Source: Adiantum capillus-veneris
Taxonomy: Eukaryota; Streptophyta; Polypodiopsida; Polypodiales; Pteridaceae
Reading direction: 5' to 3'
Assembly: GCA_014529385.2 (NCBI GenBank)
Contig: CM043953.1
Span: 91,812,842-91,876,841, forward strand
DNA: 64,000 nucleotides
A program made the position numbers and the translations under genes. Below the pieces are notes generated by a model. It was given only the letters and a program-made list of their open reading frames with translations. It did not search any database and was not told where the DNA came from. This document shows positions 1 to 10,147 of the stretch, one piece after another (within the stretch, counting starts at the first letter, position 1; the number at the start of each line of letters is the position of its first letter).

Positions 1-260
1 ATAGAAATTTTTTAAAAATGACAAAGGTTTTTTTCATTAAGGTCAAAAGTGGTATAAATACCTTACAATCTCAAACCCTAATGTTCCAATTTAACCATCC
101 ACTCAATCTAAATGTCAAAAATGGGATACAATCTGGAAGCTTCTACAAGCCCCACTATTTACAAAGGTGAAATGACGGTTTTTCTCAATTAAAGAATAAT
201 TACAAAAAATAATATCCTGTCCAGCAATCATTCTCCGTTGGGTGTATCAAGCTGCTAACA
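1..260 (-). repeat. LTR end of outer minus-strand retroelement (partial)
   Basis: This segment is almost identical to 14080-14339, including the start atagaaattttttaaa and the end gctaaca. On the minus strand it begins TGTTAGC directly after a purine-rich tract, as a 3' LTR does. A palindromic TATA-like GGTATTTATACC lies near 50. The rest of the LTR is outside the window. I infer that this and 12722-14339 are the two LTRs of one element. Confidence 0.6.
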
Positions 261-275
261 CTCCCCCCCTCCTAG
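261..275 (-). promoter_or_regulatory. Polypurine tract of outer LTR element
   Basis: The minus strand reads CTAGGAGGGGGGGAG immediately before the TGTTAGC LTR start. A purine tract just upstream of the 3' LTR primes plus-strand DNA synthesis in LTR retrotransposons. A GGGGACGACATG-type sequence precedes it, like the GAGGACG sequence ahead of many plant Ty3 polypurine tracts. Confidence 0.55.
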
Positions 276-312
276 TTCATGTCGTCCCCGACATGGCAGT
301 AGAGCTGCTTCT

Positions 313-1917
313 TTAGTGGAGGCTTTCGTGCATCTTTAGAAGGGACTCATACCGCGCATGCTGGGCTAGTAATGTCAGGCCGAATATCTCTGTGTTGATG
401 GTGAAGAAGCCGGTGTAGAAGGCTTCTTCAAAGGCCTGGAGGTGATAAGAAGGCAAAAACATGATTCTCTGAGAAAGTGCATGTATCACCTCGTGAGAAG
501 GCTGAGCAGACAAATCATATGCACATCTGTATGTGTCTTGGAAGAAGAGGATGTTGTCTATTGCCTGTCCAGGTTTAAAGGTTTCGAAAACCGCCAGAAG
601 GGTTTTACAAATTTTTCTAAGCATGATGCAAGATAGGTGAGGCAAGCCAGTGAACAATTTAATGGAACCCGTTAGGGTTTTCACCATGTATTGCTCACTC
701 ATTCTCTTGCCTGCCTTCAAGCCTAGCAGCTTCGGGTAATTGAGCCATGTGGATTAACTTCTTTGCAATAGCTCATGTGCTTTCCATGTCCGCATCCTTG
801 GTAGAGGGCAAAAACTGAGGTTGTCTCTGATTCTTTTAGGCACCTCTACCAGATGAACTAAATATTGCGGATATTTGGTGAGCCATGCCTTTCTCCACTT
901 GGGCTGAGAGTCCACAATCAGCTTAACTCCTTCTGTTTTGGAGATATCTGCTTTGTATAATGGCACTATTGGCTCCTCTTTTATCCGTTTGTTGATTGTA
1001 GCAGCCTCATACTTTAGAAGAGGATATGGGAGAGAAGGTTGTAGCCATTCACGCCGAATGATATTGGCATCTAGCTTCTGAATGGTCATAGATTTAAACA
1101 CTCTCTGCTCCCACTCCAATGCTTCTTTGGCCGTGTCTTTTATTACCGCTTCTATTGCTTTCTGTAGCTTTTCTTCTTGTTGTTGTGTCAGATCCTGGGA
1201 TTCTTGTGATGGTCCCACAAGGATGTCCTCTTGCACAGTGGTGTCCACTGGATCTGACAAATTTCTATGTCAATGCCTTCCATTGCTGCTGGCCCCATGC
1301 TCAAATATTGCTCTTTAGTCTGTTGTTGGCCTTTCAGCTCATCTATCTGCTTTTGAAATGCCTTCTTTGCCTCTTCCGCTTGATCTCCCATGTTCACTAG
1401 GAGGTCGTTCAGATCTGCATTGATTTTTCCCGCCTCCTCGAGCTTCCTCTTGATGTCTTCGTTTTCTGTTTGCCATCTCTTAAATTCCTCATCCATCTTC
1501 TTTTTCATAGCTTCTAGCTCATTTTTCATGGCCGTGTTCTCTTCTTCCAGGCGCTTTTGCATTACAAGAGATCCCTCGGCTAGCATCAGTCTTTGTCTTT
1601 TCTCTAGTGTCAACTCCTTTTGGAGTTCCTTTATCTGTTCTTCATATAAATCATTTTCTGAAGCAGTGCCAGTCGAGCTAGCAGCTCTGACTCTATCCCG
1701 AGATGCCCTTAGCCTTTGGATGGTCTACTATTTCACTTTCATCTGATCTTTTAGCTCTATCACTTCATCCTAGCTTGCCTCATGTTCTATCTTAGCCTTT
1801 TCCTTGGCATTTCTCAAGGTTTCAACCTCTTTGGACTCATCAACAAGTTGTAGTGTCAGATTGTCCCTCTCTTTCTCCGCATCTGTCTCACTGACTTGCT
1901 GATTTTCTTGTATTTCT
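313..1917 (-). pseudogene. Coiled-coil ORF of outer LTR element, degenerate
   Basis: Read on the minus strand this was one protein, now cut by three TAG codons (near 1727-1770) and at least two frameshifts (about 1190-1260 and 720-754). The first two thirds (1917 to about 1290) is charged and heptad-like (for example LEEENTAMKNELEAMKKK), so a long coiled coil is predicted. A middle part (1260-754) and a C-terminal globular part (720-313, with QYMVKTLTGSIKLFTG and FLPSYHLQAFEEAFYTGFF) follow. The C-terminal part recurs at 14364-14657 plus 22788-22976, so it is a repeated family. I see no zinc knuckle, protease, RT or integrase. It could be a Gag-like or captured ORF of a non-autonomous element; I do not recognise it. 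Confidence 0.5.
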
Positions 1918-2962
1918 TAACTGCTCAAAATGGCTTCAAATGCAAAGCACACACTCCTCTTAAGGTGCTTATCAATGTGGTATGCTCAAAGTTGGGTTTG
2001 GAGAGCTAAATCACACAGAACACATCCTACGCGTAGGATGTCTATATGGTCTGTTTGACCCCAAACTTGAGCCACAGCTTCCCCTTGATGTCAGCAACCC
2101 AGTGCTATGGTTAGATTTTAGTTTGGATTTCAAAAGACCTCAATTTTAGCTATCCTAGCCCTTTTCAGTCAAAACTGCTAAAGTCTACTTAAAACCCAAT
2201 TGAGATGAAACCTTTCTCAGGCACTCAATAAATCATGTAGATCATGCTCATGTAGCCATCCTATGGTTTTGGTCTTAAAAAAATTCCTTGGCACAATTTG
2301 GGTAGGATGTCTGGCAATTTCCTTTTTATTTAGCCTTATCCTGTCAAGATATGGTCAAACTTCCACTTTCCAGGTGAAAATAGGGTAAAACCTACCTTCT
2401 AAACACACTGGTCAACTCAGATTTTCAAAATTTCCACCAGAACACCCTGTAGGCATCCTACGCGTAGGATGTCTCCTGGCTTAAAATTTAATTGTTTTCT
2501 GACAGAAGTACTCCTTATGCTCTACAGCTCTCTCAGAAACACTCACAAAAACTTTTGAACTTCACTTCAGCTTTCAAACACTCTTTTCCGTCTTTTACAA
2601 CCTTGTGATGAGCCCTACTCTTACTCATCATGTGAGATGGTGTTGGACGGGAAGCGACTCACACACCCATGAAGTGCATGCAAACACTACCTAGATCAAC
2701 ATAATGTCAATCGAGGACACAAATGACACAATAGGCACACGGAGGAAATCTCTTTAGCTTGTCAGGCTGAGACCATCCTACACATACAACACTCAGGAAG
2801 GCCAACTAAACCACAATCAAGAACCTCATTGCTCTCAACTACACCACCTAGCCACATACACACATACGGAAGGTAACTCACCTAATCATGCCAGATTCGT
2901 ACGAAACTTAAGGAACACCATCCCCTCACTAGGATACACCTGTCCCTAAGCTTCTACACTCA
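1918..2962. other. Non-coding interior with repeated 18-bp palindromes
   Basis: I see no gene here. The perfect palindrome CATCCTACGCGTAGGATG occurs at 2023-2040 and 2454-2471, both times followed by TCT, and a partial copy (acgcgtaggatg) lies at 11801-11812 beyond the nested chromovirus. The shared motif supports one host sequence split by the chromovirus. The right part (about 2600-2962) may be the start of an LTR that continues at 11776. Confidence 0.4.
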
Positions 2963-2967
2963 AAACC
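2963..2967. repeat. Target-site duplication AAACC (left)
   Basis: AAACC directly precedes the 5' LTR and the same five bases directly follow the 3' LTR at 11771-11775. Five bases is the usual Ty3 integrase footprint. Confidence 0.85.
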
Positions 2968-4592
2968 TGTCATAAAATCTAATATCTAACTAACCCAAAT
3001 GATTTTCTCATATTAAATTGATCACTTAATGTGGGAGAATAAACGGGAACAAGTGTTAAGATATAGGTATGTGCTTTTAGATCTATCTCAACACGGGGCC
3101 AATGTAAAGGGGCCCAAAAGGGAGATGGTCTATCAAAGAGCAAGGCTAACCAATGGAGCATAAGACCTTAGGGTTAGCTTCATTGAAGACCTCCAATAAA
3201 TGTGTGAAAAAGTCCTTTTGACCTTAAGTAAGCTAGGGCTGAGCTTGAGGTGGGAACCCGGCCCAAGCTCGAGGTGCTTGTCCTGCTTGAGGTGCTTGTC
3301 ATGCTTGAGGTGTTTTTCATGCTTGAGGTGCTTGATTAAGATGCTTGAGGTGCTTGACTGGCTCCATGCTTGAGGTGCTTGACTTGCTGCATGATTAAAG
3401 TACTTGAGGTGCCTTGAGAAGCTTGCCTGAGATGCTTGTGGGAACCCCCCCTAGTTCAAGTGCTTTGTCATGCTTGGTGAGTAAGGTGCTTGATCACCTA
3501 AAAGTCAAAAGCATTCCTACAAGAGGGGGGGCGAGCCCTTTTCCTAGGAGCTAGAGAGAGAACACCCACTCACACACACAAGGGAAGCCCCAACTTGAAG
3601 AGGCAGCAAGGACACATGTCAGGCCCCTACCCATGTTACCTTCATGTGTTGCTTGAAGCCTATTGGCTAAGCTTCAAAGGGGTCCAATGATAAATTACAT
3701 GAATTATCTAATTGTTTTAGCATTTATCAAGTCCTCTCTCTCAAAGGGGAAAGGGGGACACTTGTCCCAAGGCTACCCATGTTGCTTGTAATGGCTCCTG
3801 CTTGTGATTGGCTAGGCCTGGAGGGGTCCAATGAGCTTCAGGCATGAGCTACAAGGGGGGGTCGACCCAAGCAAGCTAGGGGGGTGCCTAGGGGGTATAC
3901 TCACCCACACACACTCACAATCACTCTCATTGGTGCTATGCAAAGTGCAAGAGCTCCCTCTCCAAGCAAGTAGAGGTTGAGAGCCTACACCAACACTCTT
4001 GGCTATGGAGTGCAAATCCAACCAAGAGCCATGCTTCAATGCTTAAGCTTGCCATCTCCTTCTTCTTCATTACTATGCTATTATGTATGCTAGCAACAAG
4101 TGTATGATAAGTGAGGAACTAATTCTTTCTCCTACGAAATGTTTCTTCTTCCCCTTCCCTACCCTCATTCCCTGCTAGCTCTCTCCACCTTCGAAGGTGT
4201 TTGAGGTCTTGGGACTGAGGCTTGGGATAGTTAAAGCTTTCTTCAAGTTTATGTTATGTTTGTGGTGCATGAAGCCTTCCATCTTCATGGCATCACCTAG
4301 GTCACAAGGAACACAAAGACTGTATTGTAACAAGTCTCTCTTTATGGGAGAAATCATAATACAAAGGCCTATTGGAGGGGGGACCGGCTCCACATAAATC
4401 CGGTCCTCAATTGTTGTCATGTTCTCTAAACTCTCTCTCTTGCAAAAGTATTGTCTATGCCAAGTTAACTAATTGCTATGATTATGTTGCTATCTTCAAT
4501 TATGTCTACCCGCTATGCTCACAAAATCATTTCTTGAAAGTACTCTCATTAAATTCCGCTATTCTCAAATTGAATAGGCAAATTCCATTACA
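2968..4592 (+). repeat. 5' LTR of chromovirus
   Basis: The LTR is 1625 bp, starting TGTCATAAAATC and ending ATTCCATTACA. It matches 10148-11770 nearly base for base (examples of differences: near 3093, an extra C in a C-run near 3447, an extra G near 3880, T/A near 4102, C/T near 4153, G/T near 4363). It carries an internal array of TGCTTGAGG-type repeats at about 3240-3480. Confidence 0.92.
3236..3480 (+). repeat. Minisatellite inside LTR (GCTTGAGGT units)
   Basis: About a dozen degenerate units built on GCTTGAGGTGCTTG follow one another, and the same array is present in the 3' LTR at about 10416-10660. Repeats in the upstream part of an LTR often carry enhancer elements; that role here is inference. 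Confidence 0.7.
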
Positions 4593-4593
4593 T

Positions 4594-4605
4594 TGGTATC
4601 AGAGC
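4594..4605 (+). promoter_or_regulatory. Primer-binding site, initiator Met tRNA
   Basis: TGGTATCAGAGC begins one base after the CA end of the 5' LTR and is complementary to the 3' end of plant initiator methionine tRNA. It is the usual minus-strand primer site of plant Ty3 and Ty1 elements. Confidence 0.92.
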
Positions 4606-5007
4606 ATTTGGTTTCTCTTTTCTTGCTTAAGAAGAGAGGTCCTTAAGTAGCCTATAAATGGTTGATGTTGTTGATTATAATAGAGTAAGTGGAACTGGGA
4701 TCTAATACCGGTTTTGTTAAGCCCACTATGTGGGGGATGGTGCACACCTCGGGAGCTTTGGACTTAATAATGGAGTCTTTTTAGACTTGCCTACGGCTTT
4801 ACCATTATTGAGCCATAAGAAGTCCGAAAGGAGCTAGCCCTTGGCAACTCTGCTATGTTAGACCTACTCCTCTACTCTCTATAATTAACCACTTTGAGCC
4901 GTGGGTGTAGATACTTAAGAGCCGATTTTCAAAGGCTAAGAGGAGTGGCAACTAAGGTTTTGAATTGCCAAAGCATACACTAAGTACATACATAAAATTT
5001 TGTTAAC
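4606..5007 (+). other. Chromovirus 5' leader
   Basis: About 400 bases lie between the PBS and the gag start and no ORF stands out. The ATG at 5008 is chosen because it opens the single long reading frame and follows an A-rich context (gttaacatggct). Confidence 0.6.
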
Positions 5008-8000
5008 ATGGCTGACAATAATCAAGAGAGTAGAATGAACATTGATAGCTTTGATTTTGCACATGAAGGTGCTAATGATGATGCTCCCATGTTTGTGAAT
5101 TATCTTGTGACTAGGTTGCAACAAGCTATGGGCAACCCTACCTTGCAAGCCGAAGTTACTCAACAACTTCGTGCCTATGGAATTTCCCTTCCTCTCCAAG
5201 AGGAGAGAGAGCTTAGGAGGCCTCTTGAAGAGACCCCCAAAAGAAGACTCTCTCCCATTCGAGAGGAGGAATCCAAAGAGAAAGAAAGCAATGAAAGTCT
5301 AAGTTCTTCTGAAGATGTGGCTCCACGAAGAAGGCGGTCTAGACGATCGCCTACTCCTCCCAAGAGGAAAAGAGCAACCCATAGTCCTTCTCCTCATCAC
5401 TCTCAAAGGCAAGAGAGGAAACAAAGGAAGAAAAGGGCTAGGAAGAGGTCACCCTCTTCTCCTTCTTCTTCACCTTCCTTCTCTTCCGATGAAAGTTATG
5501 GCTATTCTCCTAGAGAATACAAGAGGGGAGGGCATCGCAAATCATTTCTTGCATGGCGAAGGTCACAAAAGCTAAAGAAGTTCAAGGAGGGAGGAAAGAG
5601 TATCTCTTTTCTCACCTACGATGGCACCTTTGGTGCTACCGACAAAGTGTTGGCCTTCATCCAGCAATTTGATGCGGCCTTTGGGGACGAGGGCTTCACA
5701 GAGTCCTCCAAGCTATGCCATGTAGCTATGCACTTCCAAAAATCAGCTCGTCAATGGTGGGCTAGCCTTCGTGGCAATGGAGAAGCCCCAAAGACATGGA
5801 AAACTCTACGAGTTTCCATCATGAAGCAATTTCTTCCAAGCGATACTAAAGATAAAGTTCTTACCGAATGGCGCGGCTTGAAGCTCCTCTCTCATGAGTC
5901 TATCAACAAGTATGTAGATAAGTTTTGGGATTTACATCTCAAAGCTACTGTCTTTCAAAAGATAGACTTTGCCGAGCAAAGACAACAATTTTGTGCGGGA
6001 TTACCTGAAGAGATGGCCGAATATATCAACTCTCAACGGCCCGGTACTATTACCGAAGTAATCCACCACACCATGGTTGCTTCACGCATCAATTTCCATC
6101 AAGGGGCTAGACGTAATGTCAAGCCCATGGAAAACAAAGATAAAAACGATGCAAAGGGAAAATCCAATGCTCAAAATAATTCCCAAGGCACTTCCAACAA
6201 CGACAACAACAATCGGTCCAAGGAGAAGGGAGTTTACAAAGGTAAAAACAAACTCTCTCCTGAAGAGCTTGAAGCTTTTCGCAAGGACCATAAGTGTTTC
6301 AAGTGTGGGGAGCAAGGACATGGCTATCGTTCTTGCCCCAAGAAGAATACTCGCAATGAGACTCCTAGGGCTTCCACCATCGAAGCTCCAAAAGAGGATG
6401 CTCATTGCAAAGGATCATCACTCTCCTATGCTTGGGGAAAGGTAAGAGAGCATGATGCCTTTATCTTGTTTGATCCTGTCTCTACTCTCAACTTCATATC
6501 AATAGAGTTGGCCACCAAGTTGGGCATTCAAGCTTTTGAGATGGGAGATATAGTAACAGCTGATGCAGCTTTCAAGGGACAACAAGCCTCCGTTACTCCC
6601 TTGATTGGGAAGTTGAGGCTTCATGTCCAAAGCTATGTCGACAAAGAAGACTTCTTCATCTCTCCCCTCCAACATCAGGATGTTATCCTAGGGGCACCAT
6701 GGTTTGATCGCATGGCTGCCAACATGAAGTTCCCTGAAAGGAGAATTTACTTCACCTACAGGGGAAAGAACATGTATATAGATGCTAGTGAGCGTGGTCG
6801 CACTATTCCACTTGTAAATCCTCTTTCTTTTGATAAATCAATGAAGAGCTCAGTTTCTGCGTACATGATTTATGTCAAAGAGTCTCTAAAAGCTAATAAT
6901 GTTTCATCAAATGAAAATGATAGGAATCAAGAAGAGTTAGACTTGTCTACTTTTCTAAAAGGATTCCAAGATGTGTTCATCGATGATATCCCTATGGACC
7001 TACCTCCAAAACGAGGGGATGATGACCATCGTATTGAGCTCCTTCCAGGAAGCTCACCGCCTAACAAACCTCCTTATCGAGTCTCACAAGCTCAACAAGA
7101 GGAGATCATGAGGCAAGTACAAGAGCTGGTAGACAAAGGGATGGTGAGGCCTAGTTCCTCTCCCTTTTGTTCTCCAGTCCTTTTAGTGCAAAAGAAAGAT
7201 GGTACATACCGTATGTGTATGGACTATCGAGCACTAAACCATATCACTATCAAAAACAGATTTCTCGTACCTCGGGTAGAAGATCTGTTTGATAAGCTAC
7301 AAGGCTCTACCTACTTCAGTAGGATTGACCTTAAGAGTGGCTATCATCAAATAAGGATAGTGGATGAGGATATCTTAAAGACCGCGTTTCGCACAACATT
7401 TGGTCTTTATGAATATCTAGTCATGCCTTTTGGCTTGACTAATGCACCAGCTATGTTCAATCGTTTGATGGAGAAAATTTTTAGACCATATCGAAAATTC
7501 ACTGGAGTGTTCTTCGATGATATCATCATCTACTCCAAGTCTTTGGAGGAACATAAGCAACATCTCCAAGTGATTTTTCAAGCCTTGAGGGAGAACAAAC
7601 TTTTTCTCAACCAAAAGAAAAGTGAATTCTTCCTTCAAGAGATTCAATATCTAGGCCATATTATCTCTCACGATGGTATTCGTATGGATCCATCAAAGTT
7701 AGAGGTAATAAAATCATGGCCTAACCCAAGGAATCTACATGAGCTAAGAAGCTTTATTGGTATGTGTGCATACTATAGACGCTTCATAGCAAAATTCTCT
7801 CAAGTAGCAGGACCACTACACGACTTAACCAAGAAGAACGTTAAGTTTGTATGGTCTGCTAAGGAGCAAAATGCTTTTGAAAAACTCAAAGAGAAGCTTA
7901 CTTCCCAACCAGTCCTCGTGCTTCCGAATCTCTCAAAGCCATTTGAGGTCCAATGTGATGCTTGTGGTGATTGCCTTGGAGCAGTTTTGCTTCAAGAAGG

Positions 8001-9528
8001 GCATGCCATAGCATATGAGAGCCGAAGGCTCAATGGTGATGAACGAGTCTTGGGCATTTATGAGAAAGAGCTTTTAGCTGTTCTACATGCCCTAGACACA
8101 TGGAAGCACTACCTATTGGGGACTCCATTTATCCTAGGAACCGACCACCAAAGTCTCAAGCATTTCATGACGCAAACCAAGCTTTCCGACAAACAAATGA
8201 GGTGGGCAAATTTTCTTTCGCAATTTAATTTCCATATTGCTCACATAGCTGGTAAGCACAATCAAGTTGCCGATGCACTTTCACGACGACCAAAAGTTAA
8301 TGCGGTGTCTATAGCTACTCACAATGATCTATCCTCTATGATAGATGAGTATGCTACTGACCCTGACTTTAGAGACATAATGTCAGCCCTTGCTTTGGGG
8401 AAGAAAGAGGAACCATTCACCTTGCAGGATGGTTATCTTCTCAACGGCAATAGGCTATGTGTTACCCATTCCCTTCGTGAGAAGGTTATGTATGAATCCC
8501 ATGCTCCTCCATATGCAGGGCATAGAGGTATTCAACCTACTCTCCGAGGAGTAGAGACGTATTTCTATTGGCCTACCATGAAAGTGGACATACAAGAGTA
8601 TGTTTCAAAATGTGTAGTATGCCAAAAGACCAAGTATGATAGAGGGAAGCAACCTGGATTACTCCAGCCATTGCCTATTCCAAATTCACCATGGGAGAGT
8701 ATATCCATGGATTTCATCTTTGGATTACCCAAGTCTATCCATGGGAATACAGGAATATGGACAATAGTCGACAGGTTTAGCAAGCAAGCACATTTTATTC
8801 CTGTCAAAAACACTATTAAGGCACATCAAATGGCAACTCTCTTCATATCTCAGATTTTCAAACACCATGGATTACCCACATCCATCGTGTCAGATAGAGA
8901 TCCTAGAATGACCAGTAATTTCTGGAAAGGTCTCTTTGAAAATCTAGGAACAAGATTGAATTTCTCTTCGGCCTATCACCCACAAACGGATGGCCAAAGT
9001 GAGATAGCCAATCTTACGATACTCGATCTACTCAAGACTTATGTTACCGAAGTAGATCAACGCTCACAATGGGAAAAGTATTTACCGCTAGTAGAGTATG
9101 CCTACAATAATACTGTACATACTTCTACGGGCAAAGCACCTTTCGAGATCATAGAAGGAAGACCTAAAAGTCCCTTGCTACTGAAAGTACATGGGAAGAT
9201 CTTCGCCGCCGATGAGTATAGCCGTGACCTACAAGAATCTTTTCAAAAGATTAGGGAGGCTATAGCCATCTCTCAAAAAAGGCAAAAAGCTGTTGCTGAT
9301 AAGCACAGAAGAGCCTTAATGTTCAAAGAAAATGATTGGGTCTTACTCAAGTTTCCTAAGGCTCGATTAAGGCAAACGACGGGCAAAAATCCTACGGGCC
9401 ATCAAAAGTATTATGCTAAACTAGCAAAAAGATACTATGGTCCTTTCCAAATCTTGAAGCCTATCAATGAGACGGCTTATCAACTCAAGTTGCCCAACCA
9501 TTGGCTTATACACAATCCTTTCATGTAA
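5008..9528 (+). CDS. Gag-Pol polyprotein of Ty3 chromovirus (1506 aa)
   Basis: The polyprotein would package the RNA, process itself, reverse-transcribe and integrate. Residues 70-185 are rich in Arg, Ser, Lys and Pro. The Gag capsid-like region is about 200-370, and a CCHC knuckle uses C430, C433, H438 and C443. The protease is about 485-590, but its signature is D489-P-V-S-T instead of D-S/T-G-A/S. RT spans about 690-870 with YRMCMDYR at 734 and catalytic FFDD at 835-838. RNase H has D984, E1021, D1046 and D1089. Integrase has an HHCC finger (H1165, H1172, C1202, C1205) and a DD35E triad (D1235, D1296, E1332). The frame has no stop for 4.5 kb, then ends early: a frameshift near 9515 puts the rest of the integrase tail and the chromodomain in another frame. 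Confidence 0.93.
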   Translation: MADNNQESRMNIDSFDFAHEGANDDAPMFVNYLVTRLQQAMGNPTLQAEVTQQLRAYGISLPLQEERELRRPLEETPKRRLSPIREEESKEKESNESLSSSEDVAPRRRRSRRSPTPPKRKRATHSPSPHHSQRQERKQRKKRARKRSPSSPSSSPSFSSDESYGYSPREYKRGGHRKSFLAWRRSQKLKKFKEGGKSISFLTYDGTFGATDKVLAFIQQFDAAFGDEGFTESSKLCHVAMHFQKSARQWWASLRGNGEAPKTWKTLRVSIMKQFLPSDTKDKVLTEWRGLKLLSHESINKYVDKFWDLHLKATVFQKIDFAEQRQQFCAGLPEEMAEYINSQRPGTITEVIHHTMVASRINFHQGARRNVKPMENKDKNDAKGKSNAQNNSQGTSNNDNNNRSKEKGVYKGKNKLSPEELEAFRKDHKCFKCGEQGHGYRSCPKKNTRNETPRASTIEAPKEDAHCKGSSLSYAWGKVREHDAFILFDPVSTLNFISIELATKLGIQAFEMGDIVTADAAFKGQQASVTPLIGKLRLHVQSYVDKEDFFISPLQHQDVILGAPWFDRMAANMKFPERRIYFTYRGKNMYIDASERGRTIPLVNPLSFDKSMKSSVSAYMIYVKESLKANNVSSNENDRNQEELDLSTFLKGFQDVFIDDIPMDLPPKRGDDDHRIELLPGSSPPNKPPYRVSQAQQEEIMRQVQELVDKGMVRPSSSPFCSPVLLVQKKDGTYRMCMDYRALNHITIKNRFLVPRVEDLFDKLQGSTYFSRIDLKSGYHQIRIVDEDILKTAFRTTFGLYEYLVMPFGLTNAPAMFNRLMEKIFRPYRKFTGVFFDDIIIYSKSLEEHKQHLQVIFQALRENKLFLNQKKSEFFLQEIQYLGHIISHDGIRMDPSKLEVIKSWPNPRNLHELRSFIGMCAYYRRFIAKFSQVAGPLHDLTKKNVKFVWSAKEQNAFEKLKEKLTSQPVLVLPNLSKPFEVQCDACGDCLGAVLLQEGHAIAYESRRLNGDERVLGIYEKELLAVLHALDTWKHYLLGTPFILGTDHQSLKHFMTQTKLSDKQMRWANFLSQFNFHIAHIAGKHNQVADALSRRPKVNAVSIATHNDLSSMIDEYATDPDFRDIMSALALGKKEEPFTLQDGYLLNGNRLCVTHSLREKVMYESHAPPYAGHRGIQPTLRGVETYFYWPTMKVDIQEYVSKCVVCQKTKYDRGKQPGLLQPLPIPNSPWESISMDFIFGLPKSIHGNTGIWTIVDRFSKQAHFIPVKNTIKAHQMATLFISQIFKHHGLPTSIVSDRDPRMTSNFWKGLFENLGTRLNFSSAYHPQTDGQSEIANLTILDLLKTYVTEVDQRSQWEKYLPLVEYAYNNTVHTSTGKAPFEIIEGRPKSPLLLKVHGKIFAADEYSRDLQESFQKIREAIAISQKRQKAVADKHRRALMFKENDWVLLKFPKARLRQTTGKNPTGHQKYYAKLAKRYYGPFQILKPINETAYQLKLPNHWLIHNPFM

Positions 9529-9788
9529 GCTTACTTAAGCCCTACAAAGGAGAGCCACCAATTGAACCAATTATTGAAGACCCTCCCGAAGTTGAAGACC
9601 AAGAAGAGGTGCTACAACCCGAAGCTATCCTTCGGCATGAAGACAAGGTACTACGACATGGTAAGATTATCCGACGGTATCTTATTAAGTTCAAAAATTA
9701 TCCTTTTGAAGATGCTAAATGGATGCAAGGAGTACAACTTAAGGATAGTATGAACCTTGTCAATGCTTACAATGCTACATTAGAGTAA
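9501..9788 (+). CDS. Chromodomain tail of chromovirus integrase, out of frame
   Basis: This frame overlaps the pol ORF by 28 bases and carries what should be the C-terminus of integrase: FHVSLLKPY (the conserved tail after the GPY-like part), then an acidic linker, then a chromodomain at about residues 36-90 with YLIKFKNYP and the following aromatic (KWM). Chromodomains of this group bind histone marks and steer integration into heterochromatin (family knowledge). The sequence suggests one base lost in the CCTTTCATG stretch (about 9518-9525); a read error is equally possible. The ATG at 9501 is probably not a true start. Confidence 0.8.
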   Translation: MAYTQSFHVSLLKPYKGEPPIEPIIEDPPEVEDQEEVLQPEAILRHEDKVLRHGKIIRRYLIKFKNYPFEDAKWMQGVQLKDSMNLVNAYNATLE

Positions 9789-10132
9789 GCAAATGTACAA
9801 ATTTCTTTTAAATAACTCATGTTTTTGTCTTATATGACTAGTCCTCTTTTTAATTGTGCACAAATTTAACTAGTATGCATGCTTAGAATCATGTTTGTGA
9901 TGACGACGTCTCTCAAACACCAAGTAGAATTTGTCACTCTACTTTGGGAGAATGAAATGGACTAAAGAGCAGACATGCTTGCGGCAGCTATGTCTCCCAA
10001 GCACCAAATGGATTAGTCATCCATCTTGAAAAGATGTCGTAGGGTAAAAAGGGATCCTTTACCCGCTAAGTACGATTGACTAATGACTAAGACTTTATCT
10101 CTTCTACCTCATAGTCGAGGACGACTATGATT
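9789..10132 (+). other. Chromovirus 3' untranslated region
   Basis: This is the non-coding segment between the chromodomain stop and the polypurine tract. It contains GTCGAGGACGACTATGAT near 10112, the GAGGACG-like sequence common just before Ty3 polypurine tracts. Confidence 0.6.
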
Positions 10133-10147
10133 TCAAGAGAGAGGTAA
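10133..10147 (+). promoter_or_regulatory. Polypurine tract of chromovirus
   Basis: The purine run aagagagaggtaa lies directly against the TG of the 3' LTR and would prime plus-strand DNA synthesis. Confidence 0.75.

Noticed and set aside
3812-4650. ORFs of 66-92 aa within the LTRs (repeated at 11017-11813)
   Set aside because: They are duplicated only because the LTRs are; low coding character and no domain.
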